The position numbers and the translations under genes are program-made. Under the pieces are notes generated by a model, which was not told the origin of the DNA, did not search any database, and was given only the letters and a program-made list of their open reading frames with translations. A stretch of DNA of 64,000 bases, from positions 124,001-188,000 of the forward strand of contig BCJJ01000009.1 in NCBI GenBank assembly GCA_039545355.1, written 5' to 3'. The DNA comes from Trichosporon coremiiforme (Eukaryota; Basidiomycota; Tremellomycetes; Trichosporonales; Trichosporonaceae). Below are positions 1 to 10,016 of the stretch, piece after piece. Each line of letters begins with the position of its first letter. Position 1 is the stretch's first letter.

Positions 1-1
1 C

Positions 2-697
2 CTGATCGCCACGCAGAAGCTCAACCTCCGCGTCATCAACGAGGCCTACAACGACCTCCTGATCGAGGAGGAGGACGCCCAGACCCTCCGCTCGAGCCTG
101 GAGAGCCATGACCAGTACGACGCCATTGCCCTCGCTAAGCAGCTCGAGAAGCACGAGCTTCTCGAGTTCAGGCGAATTGCTGCTCTGCTCTACCGCCTGA
201 ACAGCAAGTGGGAGGAGTCGCTGTCCGTCTCGAAGGCCGACCGGTTGTGGTCCGACGCGCTCGAGACCGCCGCTGCCTCGCAGTCGTTTGAGGTCGTGGA
301 GGAGCTGGGAGAGTACTTTGTTTCCATCGGAAACAAGGACGCCTTCACCGCTCTTCTCTACGTCTGCTACGACTACGTCAGGCCAGACTGGGTCGAGTAC
401 CAGTCGTGGCGCTTCGGTCTCGGCGACTACATCATGCCGTACAAGCTGCAGAACGCTGCCCAGACGACGTCGAAGATCGCCGCGCTGGAGAAGGAGCTCG
501 CCGAGCTCAAGACGAAGCAGAAGGCGGCCGAGCCCGAGGAGGAGCAGAGCTCGGGCATGCTTGGCGGATTCGGCGGCCGTCTGATGATCGGCGGACCGGG
601 CGGCATGAACGGAGGAGGGATGATGGGCCAGCCGACGGGCGGCATGATGATGGGCCAGCCGACCGGCATGATGCAGCAGCCGACTGGATTCTATTAA
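2..697 (+). CDS. CHC1: Clathrin heavy chain, C-terminal part (5' end outside window)
   Basis: Open from the window edge in frame 2 to TAA at 695-697. This is the last ~230 residues of clathrin heavy chain, the triskelion leg of coated vesicles at the Golgi and plasma membrane. Seen: an alpha-helical repeat segment, the conserved distal pattern ALLYVCYDYVRPDWVEY ... GDYIMPY, then a charged coiled helix (KIAALEKELAELK, the trimerisation/light-chain region) and a Gly/Met/Gln-rich tail with repeated GQPTGGMM units ending in PTGFY. The tail corresponds to the variable extreme C-terminus of the family. The missing N-terminal ~1,450 residues would lie upstream. No intron is seen in this part. Confidence 0.93.
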   Translation: MIATQKLNLRVINEAYNDLLIEEEDAQTLRSSLESHDQYDAIALAKQLEKHELLEFRRIAALLYRLNSKWEESLSVSKADRLWSDALETAAASQSFEVVEELGEYFVSIGNKDAFTALLYVCYDYVRPDWVEYQSWRFGLGDYIMPYKLQNAAQTTSKIAALEKELAELKTKQKAAEPEEEQSSGMLGGFGGRLMIGGPGGMNGGGMMGQPTGGMMMGQPTGMMQQPTGFY

Positions 698-2095
698 GTT
701 AATGTCTGATAAACGACCCTCATCTCATCTCCCGATCTATCTTCCCCATTCTTTGTCCCCCATCCTCCCTCTCCCTCCCTTTCTCGTTAGCGGTTAGCAT
801 TGTGCGATATCGGACGGTACGCGGCACGACGTGTGACATAAATCACAGTAGAGATATGAATAAATAAGAATACGCTGGTCGATGGCTGCATGAGTCTTGT
901 GATTCCAACTAGTGGGCGTCGCAGCCCGCAGAGCGCAGAGGTCCAAAGGCAAAGACGATTCATGTTACTGGTTTTGGTCGCGCTAGGACTGAGATGAAGC
1001 TGTGACACCCTGGCCGGGACCATGGGTCTTCTGCGTGCACTGCTGCTTCTGCCATGCAGCCTGGTGGCAGCCTCGGCCACATCAACGTCTGGATCGATAC
1101 GATCATATGAGTAGAGGACGGTGAGTTTGATCTTGCTCTGGCTCCCGTACTCAGCCAAAGGGCTCCAGGATCACAAGCTTTGCTATCTGAGAGGTAGTGA
1201 CACCACCTTCGGTACGGAAGCGGTCTGTAGCGCTTGTCAGCTTGTCAGACTAAGCAATATGGATTGATGCGGAGGTGGACTTGACTCCGGTGTGGAGATT
1301 GAGTAAGATACCGCGCAAGTGTCCGCGCAGAGGCCTGAAGGGCTATTTTGGGACCACAGTTGTGAGATGCCGTCGCGCCTTACTTTGGGCAAGACCGACG
1401 GCCCGTCAAAGAGAAGTTCTATCAGCGCCGCCAGGCGAGTTGATGCGGTGCAGAGTGCTTCCACATATTCTGCAGAAGTCGAACACTGCCCTCAGGAGAG
1501 TGGTTCCGATCGAAAAGCAGCATTCCATACAGGAGGAGATGAATGCCATGTCCGAACAGGCACGGTTCCGAAGAAGCCACCCAAAGGCGATGCTGATAAC
1601 GCAGGGCGCGCCTGCGTAACCGGCGCGTCTCGGCGTCCGTGCTCTTCCCCAGATTACCGCTCGTCGAACTTCTGCCGCCATGCCGCTGAAGGCGCTGCAA
1701 TTACTCACCCCATAGCCCTACTCTGTACGGGCGCCGTCCGTGCCGCGTGCCGCGGGCCGCAGCCATGCATAGCGAGACTAGCGCTACGGCTGATCGCTAG
1801 GTCATCAACGCAAGACGTGCACAGCGCCTTAAACACAGATCGACGAGAGCTGTCGCCATGTCTGCTCTTCCTTCTTCTCACGTCCACTCTTCTCACCACT
1901 TGTCCTCTTCTTGACATATCAGAACTGCAGTCGCTAGTCCTCCAGCTTCAACAACCTTCTTCTTACTACTCCACCAACCTCGACCACCCTTCAGCTGTAG
2001 GTATACTGTGTTTTAACACAGCTAACGCCCCAGTCTAGTACGGTTCTCCTCGCTCGTTGATCGCCAGATTGACCCACGGCACCCCTCACAACAGC
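698..2095. other. Intergenic region, no gene seen
   Basis: About 1.4 kb between the clathrin stop and the C2 gene start. Open frames occur on both strands (for example + 1319-2038) but none has recognisable domains, and the frames overlap one another as expected in GC-rich noncoding DNA. The last 250 bases are pyrimidine-rich (TCTTCC, CTCCA runs), as in promoters and 5' leaders of other genes here. Confidence 0.5.
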
Positions 2096-4234
2096 ATGGT
2101 CATCGAGACTTCCCCAGCACTGTACACGGTCAAGATCGTATTCCATCGCGCCTACTCGCTCCCCATCGCAGACCTTCCTTCGCGCAGTTCGGACCCTTTT
2201 ATCAGCGCCGAGATCAGGCCTGCGCCTCCGACGTCACAGGAGGCTGAAGAGGATTCGTCGCTCTCCCTCTCCAAGCTTTCACTGTCCAGCTCGCAGCGAC
2301 GAAGGTCGTTCACGCCCGACCTTGCGCCGCCATCGTCTTCCCCGCCACGAGCAAGCTTTGGTCGCGAGCTGGCACCCCCGTCTGCGTCCTTGCCCCGCCG
2401 GGCAAGCTTCTCACGGGAGCTGTTCAAGACCACTTCGGCGGAGTCCGATGGCATCGAACGCATGGCGGAGGGCGACCCGCCGCTCCGCTTCCGAACATGC
2501 ACGGTGCAGCGCAGCCTGAACCCGGAATGGGAGAGCGAGTGGATCGTTGCCGGCGTACCGAGCAATGCCCTAATCGAAGCCCGGGTCTACGACGAGGACA
2601 GTTGGAAGGAGAAGGACGACCTGCTCGGGACTGCCTTCATTCCACTCATTTTGAGTGACCACAGCTCGAGCGAGTGGGTATCGTACAAACTGAGCAAGAG
2701 CGGGGCGGACCCAGTTGCGCTTGGCATTAAGGCCGTCGTCGGCGCTTTCGACAGAGACGCTCGACAAGGCGCCACCATTGCTGTCAGCGTAAGAGTGCTC
2801 GGACGTACGAAACGCAACATCGGGCGCATGTACACGGTCAACTCGCACTGGTGGATCCACTACTCACCTCTCGTGGGTAGTATTACGAACACGAAGACGC
2901 CGGGGCAGCTTGGCGACGCAACGGAGCGAGAGCACTATGAGTGAGTTACGGACCGACCTTCGCAAACTGACGAAAGCTTCCCCGCGAACCAGCTGCAGCT
3001 TCACGGCCCCGTACCGCTGGCGTTGAAGCACCGATTCTATCCGTTCAAGGGCTTTGTCGCTCCGATGTTCGAAGCGAAGGGGCTCCGCGGCATGGCCATG
3101 CACCACATCATGCACCGGCAACACAAGCAGACGTACCACTTCGACGAGTGGACTAAGTACGGCGTGCTGCCTGACCCTTCAGCCCCGGAGTCGCGACACC
3201 CTTCTGTCTCCGGCCCGAGCTTCTCCGAGCCTTTCACTCCTGCATCGCTACCAGCCAACTCGAAGACATCCGTGGCCACGTCCCAGGAATTTATGGCGGG
3301 CAGCTCTGCGAAGTCAGTGGAAACGCAAGGCAGCGGCCACCCCGAGCACGAGATGGCGCGTCGCTTCCTCGACATGTGCTACTGGGGCAAGGGCGCGCGC
3401 ATCTTCACGTACGTCATCACGCGCAACGGCATGATGCGGTTCACCGAGACGGGACCCGAGTTCGCCATCGACCTGCTGTCAAAGCATATGATGCATGCCG
3501 ACGTCGACACGTACGTAGCGTACAGCGGCGAGTTCTTCGTCCGCCCACGGCGCCGGGCTAACGGCTCGGCCGCCAGCTCGCCTTCTCACTCTCGAAAGAC
3601 ATCTGCCACCTCGGTCGACACGAACGGTGAAGAGGACGAAGACGTCTGCAACATGCTGGAACCAGTGCCGGTCTGCCTTGACGAGGCGGTCCATCCTCTG
3701 CTGGACCGGCAGCGGACCTCGACCGTTTCCACTGTCGAGCGGCCACACGGACCACGGACCGTACTGGGCCGGGTCATCGTGTCCGGCCTCGGGCGCTTAG
3801 GCCCAAACCCAACGTCGAATCAGCCGGTGATCACACGCACGCTGATGGGACCGGATGGCGGTGGCAGTACCGACCCGCGAGACTATGAGCTGGTCATCGA
3901 CAATGAGTCGGGCACATACAGGCCGCACGTCGAGCTCCTCCCCATTTTACGCAAGTGGCTCGCTGCCAACTTTACGGGTCTGAAGGTAACCGCCATGAGC
4001 GGGATGGATCCCCAGCTGAAAAGCTGGAAGGATGCCAGGAAGCAGAAGCGCAAGGAGAGGAATCAGGGTCGCATCTTTGCCGCTGAGGAGAGCGATCTCT
4101 CCAGCGTCGAGAGTGACAGCGATGGGGAGGAGGAACTACCCATGGGCAAGCACGGGAAGGGCTTCGAGTTCCTCGCTGATCCTAAGGGGACAACGAAGAG
4201 GAAGGTGTGGAGGAGGCGAAAGGTGGTGGCCTAG
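2096..4234 (+). CDS. C2-domain protein of unknown function, conserved in fungi
   Basis: Two exons, 2096-2940 and 2977-4234, joined by a 36 nt intron (GTGAGT...CTGACGAAAG); 700 residues. ATG 2096 is the first ATG in frame. N-terminal C2 domain: beta strands at ~8-42 (YTVKIVFHRAYSLPIAD, SSDPFISAEI) and ~130-200 (RSLNPEWESEWIVAG, IEARVYDEDSWKEKDDLLG), interrupted by a ~75-residue Ser-rich loop holding RRRSF and RRASF, which match the PKA consensus RRxS. The rest has conserved-looking blocks (FYPFKGFVAPMFEAKG, HIMHRQHKQTYHFDEW, DYELVIDNESGTYRPH) and an acidic/basic C-terminus. The acidic DxxDxWKEKDDL loop could bind Ca2+ and membranes. The family looks like widespread fungal C2 proteins without a known role; cell location and partner cannot be told. 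Confidence 0.85.
2941..2976 (+). other. 36 nt spliceosomal intron in the C2 gene
   Basis: GTGAGT donor, CTGAC branch and AAAG acceptor. Removal restores the frame from ...HY to D-FPANQ; without it the frame stops at TGA 2942-2944. Confidence 0.8.
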
Positions 4235-4597
4235 AGCTACCCATATAGGTTCTCTCATCGTACAATGTAATGCCATGTATCTATCAGACACTTGCTCACC
4301 AAGCGTACGCTCGCACCAAGCCCACTCCGTCTCCGTCGGAGAGCGGCGTGCGGGGAACTGTGCGGCAACCCCCCCCCCTCCAATACATGCCGCGCGACGC
4401 GCTGCTATTGGGCATTAAGCTTCGTGATTCCCTTCCCTAAAGCCACTCCCAATGCACCCTAATCAGCTTCCGTAATGCCCCGCATGAGCCTAATTCACGC
4501 CACCGGTATCGCCACGTGGTCCGGGTGGCCACTGAAATTTCGACGATTTCAAGATTTCGTCTGATCCTCCACCTTTGCTCTCTCCTACTCTTCGTGC
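4235..4597. other. Intergenic region and TRM2 promoter
   Basis: 363 bases after the C2 gene. It holds a C9 run near 4370-4378 and a pyrimidine-rich stretch just before the TRM2 ATG. No further gene seen. Confidence 0.5.
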
Positions 4598-6487
4598 ATG
4601 CGGTTCCGACTCGCCCGTCTGCCGCTCACACAAACACTTCGCCCCTCTTTGCTTCCCATCAGTGCTCGCTCGATTCGAACGATGCAGACCGACGCCGCCC
4701 CCGCCCTTGCGCCTGTCGCGCCCTCCGCGGTTCCCGCCGCTTCCACTTCCGCCCCGGCCGATGTTGCCGCGCCGGCCCCGGCTGGCTCCGCCGTCGCCGA
4801 GAATGGAGCATCCACTTCGACGGCTCAGCAGAAGAAGCCGGGACCCAAGGTCAACCCCTCCGGCAAGGGAAAGAGGAAGCGTAACCGTCGCCCGCTCCCG
4901 GATCCCTACTCGCCCGCCGATGTACTGTACCACGACGTCGTCGACTTCCTCGGCCCGGACTACGTGAAGGAGGTCCTTGCTCGTGGAGACGAGAGCGAGT
5001 GGACTGCTCCCGCGGGACTGGAGCGGTTCAGCGTTGTCGAGCTCAATGTGGGAGCTATGACTGTTAGTGGTGAGTTACCCCTTGGCTGTGACTACCTACG
5101 CTCCGCGCGCGCACGGCCGCAGCTATTTGAGATTATCCTCAGCTGACGTTCAGGCGAGTCGCTGTCGCTGTACGAGGAGAACGGAAAGAAGTGGGCGGTC
5201 GTCGTCCCCTTCGCGCACCCGGGAGACATTATCAAGGCGAAGATCTTCAAGCACGACCGATTCTGCTCCTTCGCCGACCTGGAGGACACGCTGTCGTACT
5301 CCTCCGCCCTCCGTGGAGGTGAGGGCGACCTGTCGCAGAACCCCGAGGGACCGGGGTGCAAGTACTTCGGAGAGTGTGGAGGCTGCCAGCTCCAGCCGGT
5401 ACCGTACCGCCTGCAGCTTGCGCACAAGCAGCGCACCGTCGACCTGGCGTACAAGCGTTTCTCCTCCCTGCCGGCGAACAAGGTGCCGACGATCCTGCCG
5501 ACGATCCCCTCCCCGCAGCAGTGGGGATACAGGACCAAGATTACCCCGCACTTTGACGCCGCGCCGCGCGCAATCCGCGACGCGGGTGAGGAGGCGCTGA
5601 ACTCGTGGACTGGGCCCAACGTCGGCTTCGACCGCAAGGGCAAGCCGGGCGTGCTCGACATTGAGGAGTGCCCGATCGCCACCCCCGTGCTCAACACCAA
5701 GCTGACCGAGGAGCGACAGCGTGTCAAGGACACGATCCTGTCCTTCAAGCGCGGTGCGACTGTCCTCCTGCGCGACTCTCTTGTTGCCCCCGACCCGCTG
5801 CCGGACGCGGACCACCCGTTCGACCCGGCGACGACGCAGCAGCACATCGCCGTCACCAACCACAAGCAGACAGTGTACGAGCGCGTCGGCCCCTACCTTT
5901 TTTCCTTCAGTGCGGGCAATTTCTTCCAGAACAACAACTCTGTCCTCGTCCCCCTCACCGAGTACGTCAAGGAGGCGATTTTCCCCGAGGGCGTGCGTCC
6001 CCCCACGCACCTGGTCGACACGTACTGCGGTTCCGGTCTGTTCGGCATCACGCTGTCGGGCTGCTTTGAGCGTGTCGCCGGCGTCGAGATCTCGCAGGAC
6101 AGCATCAACTTTGCGACGCGCAATGCCGAGCTCAACGGCCTCAGCGACAAGACGACCTGGCTCTGCGGCAAGGCCGAGGCCATCTTCGCCGGTCTCGCCG
6201 AGCAGGGCTTTGCCGGCAGCCACTCGTGCGTCGTCATCGATCCCCCCCGCAAGGGATGCGACCAGCCTTTCCTCGAGCAGCTCCTCGACTTCCGCCCCCT
6301 CACTGCCGTCTACGTCTCGTGCAACGTGCACACCCAGGCCCGTGACGTTGGATGGTTCGTCGCCGAGAGCGAGAAGCGCGGAGAGGGACGGTGGAAGTAC
6401 GTCCTCGAGTCCCTTCGCGGCTTCGACCTCTTTCCCCAGACGGCGCACGTTGAGAGCGTCGCCGTCCTCCGCTTCGTACAGATGTAA
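4598..6487 (+). CDS. TRM2: tRNA (uracil-5-)-methyltransferase Trm2
   Basis: Exons 4598-5069 and 5154-6487, 84 nt intron (GTGAGT...CTGACGTTCAG); 601 residues. Makes m5U54 in the T-loop of tRNA with S-adenosylmethionine. Seen: Ala/Pro-rich N-terminus; TRAM RNA-binding domain ~145-210 (FSVVELNVGAMTVSG, HPGDIIKAKIF); three Cys C226, C232, C235 in CKYFGECGGC, an iron-sulphur cluster motif as in RumA-type enzymes; SAM motif LVDTYCGSGLFG ~443; VVIDPPRKGC; catalytic Cys ~547 in YVSCN; general base Glu ~591 in TAHVESV. All catalytic parts are intact. The first ATG gives an Arg-rich, acid-free leader (MRFRLARLPLTQTLRPSLLP) that looks like a mitochondrial presequence; a second ATG at 4682 (MQTDAAPALAP) would give a cytosolic/nuclear form. 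Yeast Trm2 acts on cytosolic and mitochondrial tRNA. Confidence 0.95.
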
Positions 6488-6724
6488 CGCGCTTAGGCTT
6501 AGGCGCTTAGGTTTCTTATGCATAGACTGTAATTCATCGAGGGTGAGATCGCTTTCATGCCGCGAACGTTTTGCAACAGTGGAAGGGCTTCAGGCCGCTT
6601 CCGCGCGTACCGTGCGACTGAGCGAAGGTGAAGCAGATGCCCCGGCATTAATCCGGTGTGCGGTCTGGGAGGAGTTTGAAGGGTGACCCTGCACTCGGCA
6701 GAGCCGCGACAGGAGTAGGGATCG

Positions 6725-6730
6725 AAAAAA
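6725..6730 (-). terminator. Pol III terminator of first tRNA(CAU)
   Basis: A6 on +, thus T6 on -, eight bases after the tRNA 3' end. Typical RNA polymerase III stop. Confidence 0.75.
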
Positions 6731-6737
6731 GTCATCG

Positions 6738-6824
6738 TGCCCCCACTCAGAATCGAACTGAGATCTAGAGATAGCGGACAAAGTGCTTATGAGACTCGCG
6801 TACTAACCATTATACTATAGGGGC
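6738..6824 (-). tRNA. tRNA-Met (CAU), 15 nt intron
   Basis: Read on -: 7 bp acceptor GCCCCTA/TGGGGGC, D-arm GTAT-AATGGTTA-GTAC, T-arm CTCAG-TTCGATT-CTGAG, discriminator A. The anticodon loop is CTCATA|A with CAT at 34-36 and a 15 nt intron at the canonical 37/38 site. The anticodon stem is weak (only 28-30 with 40-42 pair well), so Met is the best reading, not a certain one. T-loop TTCGATT fits an elongator, not the initiator. First of four near-identical copies. Confidence 0.85.
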
Positions 6825-7138
6825 TCTGAAGATGAATGCTTCTGACAGCGAGCGCCCCGGCCGCTCGTGACTGGCTCCCAGCCCAAAATCAGCCCGAAAC
6901 TCGTAAAAATGCGCTGAGGTGAGTGCCCGGTCGCCTCGCCGCTGGCGGAGGACGGAAAGCGATAGTTTCTGTGCTGAGACAAGTCAGGACCTCATACCCG
7001 TGTATTTTGTCGTAACGGGGTGGCAGGGCGCGTCACGAAAAAAGGGGCAGAGGCGACGAGGCAAACTGTTTGGCACCGAGCGGCACACCCCCCGATCCGC
7101 TCTGGGTCGCACTTTGACTCTTCCAACGTCGCAAGTCG

Positions 7139-7143
7139 AAAAA
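7139..7143 (-). terminator. Possible Pol III terminator of second tRNA(CAU)
   Basis: A5 on + (T5 on -), about 45 bases after the tRNA 3' end. Confidence 0.4.
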
Positions 7144-7187
7144 GGATTCGCAACTCGTCGCTTTTGCGATGAGAACGCGCAACTGCC

Positions 7188-7267
7188 TGCCCCCACTCAG
7201 AATCGAACTGAGATCTAGAGATACCGTGCGTATGAGACTCGCGTACTGACCATTATACTATAGGGGC
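7188..7267 (-). tRNA. tRNA-Met (CAU), 8 nt intron
   Basis: Same mature sequence as its neighbours except one D-loop base (GGTCA rather than GGTTA). The 8 nt intron (CGCACGGT) sits between positions 37 and 38. 80 bases in all, 72 after splicing. Confidence 0.85.
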
Positions 7268-7641
7268 GATGGGCTGTTATGCTCTGGCAGCGGGAGCGCA
7301 GCGCCGCGGATGTCGAGTTGAGAAGGAGTTGTTGGAAACGTCCGGGAAGAGGGAGGATCAAGGACTTCGTCGGGCGCAGGATGAGCGGTCGTTTGGGCGT
7401 AAGTTCGTGTGTGAGGATAGACGTGACAGAAGCGAGGCGTGTGCCTGCACGAAAGCGTTTGAGAGCAGTGTTGGGCAACACTTGGGGCGGCGGAGTACAG
7501 GGTGCAGGCGCCGCCTCGTTTCAGCGCTGAGACGTACACTCACCTCAGCTCCGAACAAGTTCCCCTGCCACCAGCAGTGGGTGGCAAAAGGTTCGCAACT
7601 TCTCGCTCACTGCTGCTCGCTCGACGTTGCACATCTCTACG

Positions 7642-7713
7642 TGCCCCCACTCAGAATCGAACTGAGATCTAGAGATTATGAGACTCGCGTACTGACCATT
7701 ATACTATAGGGGC
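7642..7713 (-). tRNA. tRNA-Met (CAU), intronless copy
   Basis: 72 bases. Identical in mature sequence to the copy at 7188-7267, but anticodon loop CTCATAA runs directly into the stem with no intron. This copy fixes the exon borders and the anticodon of the other three. A run of A4 at 7586-7589 could be the terminator, about 53 bases downstream. Confidence 0.85.
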
Positions 7714-8868
7714 TCGAACCGTTGCCGAGACGATCGATGGGAGCGCGGCGTCGGCGTCGATGATGACCTGCAACGGCAGTTTGGTCGCGAGGGATTCTCG
7801 GAAGTCGATTGCCTCATGGTGTGGATGGCGGCTGGGAGGGGCGTGGCAAACTCAGGGCGCTGTGTGCAGTCTGCGTAGGGGTTGCATATACTGCGGCTGA
7901 AACGGGCGCGAGAGCCGTACGGGAAGCCGGTAGGAAGGGAGGGATGAGTGGGGGACGCGAGCGCAAACGCAGTCGCCGCCGATGAGAGCGAGGATAGGTG
8001 AGAACATGTGGGCATCACGAATGCGAGCGTTGATGTGAACGACGAGGGAACTTAGGCGGCCGCTCAACTGTACGATTGTAGGCTTTCATTGTGCGGAGTA
8101 TCGACAAGTCGTGTGGGCAATCTGGGGAGCCTCGTGTTCATGGTGAGAGATTGGACGTGTGCGAAGACGATCACGGCGACGAATGGGTAAGAGGAACTTG
8201 TGGATAGAGACAACGGAAGACTCAGTATTATCCACGACGAGTCTTCGAAGTGGCGGACGTAAGCCGAAGACGACCCGGAAGGATGACGATGCCGCTCGGT
8301 CTGCTCTCTTGCGGTCCCTCGACCGTCAATGCGGGCCGTGTGCCCTTACCCGAATTATCTCACCTGCCTGTCACTTCCTGCTTCTCTGATCGACAGTTGA
8401 CGACAAGCGTCCTGCTCAGGGGTTCGCTCGACTATTTAAACAACCTGGCACACCACCGTCCATTCCATCCCACATACGACTTGCACGACCTCGTGACCGA
8501 CTTGTGCTCGTGTCACTCTCGCTTGAGCTACCATTGCCCCCTGTTCGCCCTTCCATCCGCGCATTCACGCAGGAACGCTGTGACTGACACAAATTCACAC
8601 ACGACATCTCACCCCCTTGGCCCCGGGACAGAACGTAAACACCTCCACCTACTACCGTCTCCAGACCTGCGCCCCACTCCGACGATCAAACAAGAGCAGC
8701 GACGGAGAATCTCGCAACCGTCCATACGCCCACTGTACAAGCCGAGGCATTTTTAGACATTTCCTCAAATTAACTTCCAATTTCCGTCAGTCATTCTCTT
8801 CACCTCTCCGAAGCCGCCCATAGCCGGCCCGCCGGGGTGGAGTTCCGTGCACAACACCAGCAGCCACG
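7714..8868. other. Intergenic region inside the tRNA cluster
   Basis: 1.15 kb. Around 8430-8530 there is a TATA-like CTATTTAAAC followed by a C/T- and A/C-rich stretch resembling a fungal core promoter plus 5' leader, but no convincing coding exon follows on +. It might drive an unseen noncoding RNA or be the remains of a lost gene. Confidence 0.35.
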
Positions 8869-8947
8869 GCCCCTATAGTATAATGGTTAGTACGCGAGTC
8901 TCATACGACGGTATCTCTAGATCTCAGTTCGATTCTGAGTGGGGGCA
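8869..8947 (+). tRNA. tRNA-Met (CAU), 7 nt intron
   Basis: Fourth copy, inverted relative to the other three. Mature sequence equals the copy at 6738-6824. The intron CGACGGT (7 nt) is at 37/38. A T4 run at 8998-9001 is a possible terminator. Confidence 0.85.
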
Positions 8948-9288
8948 GGCAAGCAAGCGTGCGCGGCATCCGAGCTCTAGCACGGGTGCGCGCTGTCTTT
9001 TGCTGCCACTCCGTTCCGTTGAAACACTGACAGAGCGTGTCTGTGCAAGTGCAATTAAGCAGAAGCTGGAAGATGAGCCTGGGGAGCTCAGTGCCGGACG
9101 CTCCTCGACTCAGCTGTCTGCTCGAGCACATCGACCATCCTGGGTCTCCCCAACGCGAAGAGGACTGTGTCTGCTGCTTATCTGGCTAAATCACTAGCTC
9201 AGAGAGACAGTATAGCTCCCGACGTCACACCGCGACCACCGACAGCGCAGCGGGCCAGCAGCGCAGCGCCCGGTGAGCCAACATCGTT

Positions 9289-9368
9289 TTCCTGTTCGTA
9301 TAACGGCTAGTATGCTCGCTTGTCATGACTGATCGCGGGAGATCGGAGTTCGATTCTCCGACAGGAAG
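9289..9368 (+). tRNA. tRNA-Asp (GUC), 8 nt intron
   Basis: Acceptor TTCCTGT/ACAGGAA fully paired, D-arm GTAT-AACGGCTA-GTAT, anticodon stem CTCGC/GCGGG, loop TTGTCA|C with GTC at 34-36, T-arm CGGAG-TTCGATT-CTCCG, discriminator G. The 8 nt intron TGACTGAT is at 37/38. A T5 terminator follows at once. It abuts the truncated end of a membrane-protein pseudogene on the other strand. Confidence 0.93.
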
Positions 9369-9369
9369 C

Positions 9370-9374
9370 TTTTT
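9370..9374 (+). terminator. Pol III terminator of tRNA-Asp
   Basis: T5 directly after the tRNA 3' end. Confidence 0.7.
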
Positions 9375-9379
9375 GGCAT

Positions 9380-10016
9380 CTGATCGAGCATCTGGAGGCT
9401 TGGGTGTTGCGGGACGGTCGAGCGGACGGTCGAAACATGGCAGGAGGACGTTGGGGTACCTCCTTTTTGGACGGTCGGAACTGTTTTCGCCTCAGCTCTG
9501 AGAGCCCCCTCAGAAGGTTGAGCCGTTAGCGGTCGATCTGCTGCATTCACTCACGCTTTGGTGACGACGGACGACGGGAAAATCCACTGTCGCGTTGTAG
9601 AGAGGGACGACCGCGTCCTCGGTGAAGAAGAGTTCAACCAGGTAAGAAGTGAGTTGAAAATTGGTCGAAGGGCGCGAGAACCCCAGTCTCCGGGTACGGC
9701 TCAAGTAATGGTGTCGTGGAGGTACCTCGCATGCAACGTCATGTTACCAGAGCCTCCCTTTGTACCGGCCTTGCGTTGAACGGTACCGTACGGCACAAAG
9801 CTCGTTCCCATCATGCAGCAGAAGCTGCTTGGCTGGTTCGCCAACAGCTGCTGGTTGAAAAAGACAACTCCTGTCTCAGTATCCAGCTCCTTCGGATGCG
9901 TCGTCTGTATCTGAGGCGGCCAGCCGGTCAGTTTCAGCGGAATGGAGTAATGCGGGGTCATCGATGCCGATAACAGTTATTGCAAGTACGAGTATGGCAC
10001 CTAGGCTGTGCCACAT
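9380..10016 (-). pseudogene. N-terminal fragment of the tandem membrane-protein family (copy E)
   Basis: On -, ATG 10016 opens a signal-peptide-like run (MWHSLGAILVLAITVIGID). The ectodomain start (YSIPLKLTGW ... GTSFVPYGTV) then continues in another frame, and YLVELFFTEDAVV ... VDFPVV in yet another. These match FSIFLNVTGW, SKYTPYGTVED and the end of exon 1 in the intact genes. The donor AAAGC|GTGAGTGAA is kept at the same place, and the start of exon 2 is recognisable (QPSEGALRAEAKTV against ARPSEEALRDRAQTV). The match stops just before the tRNA-Asp gene. Frameshifts plus loss of all downstream exons mark it as a relic. Confidence 0.7.

Noticed and set aside
1319..2038. 239-codon open frame on + between clathrin and the C2 gene
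   Set aside because: No domain, overlaps open frames on the other strand, and its composition matches noncoding GC-rich DNA.
5150..6523. 457-codon open frame on - opposite TRM2
   Set aside because: It is the mirror of TRM2 codons; the + frame has every catalytic motif of the family.
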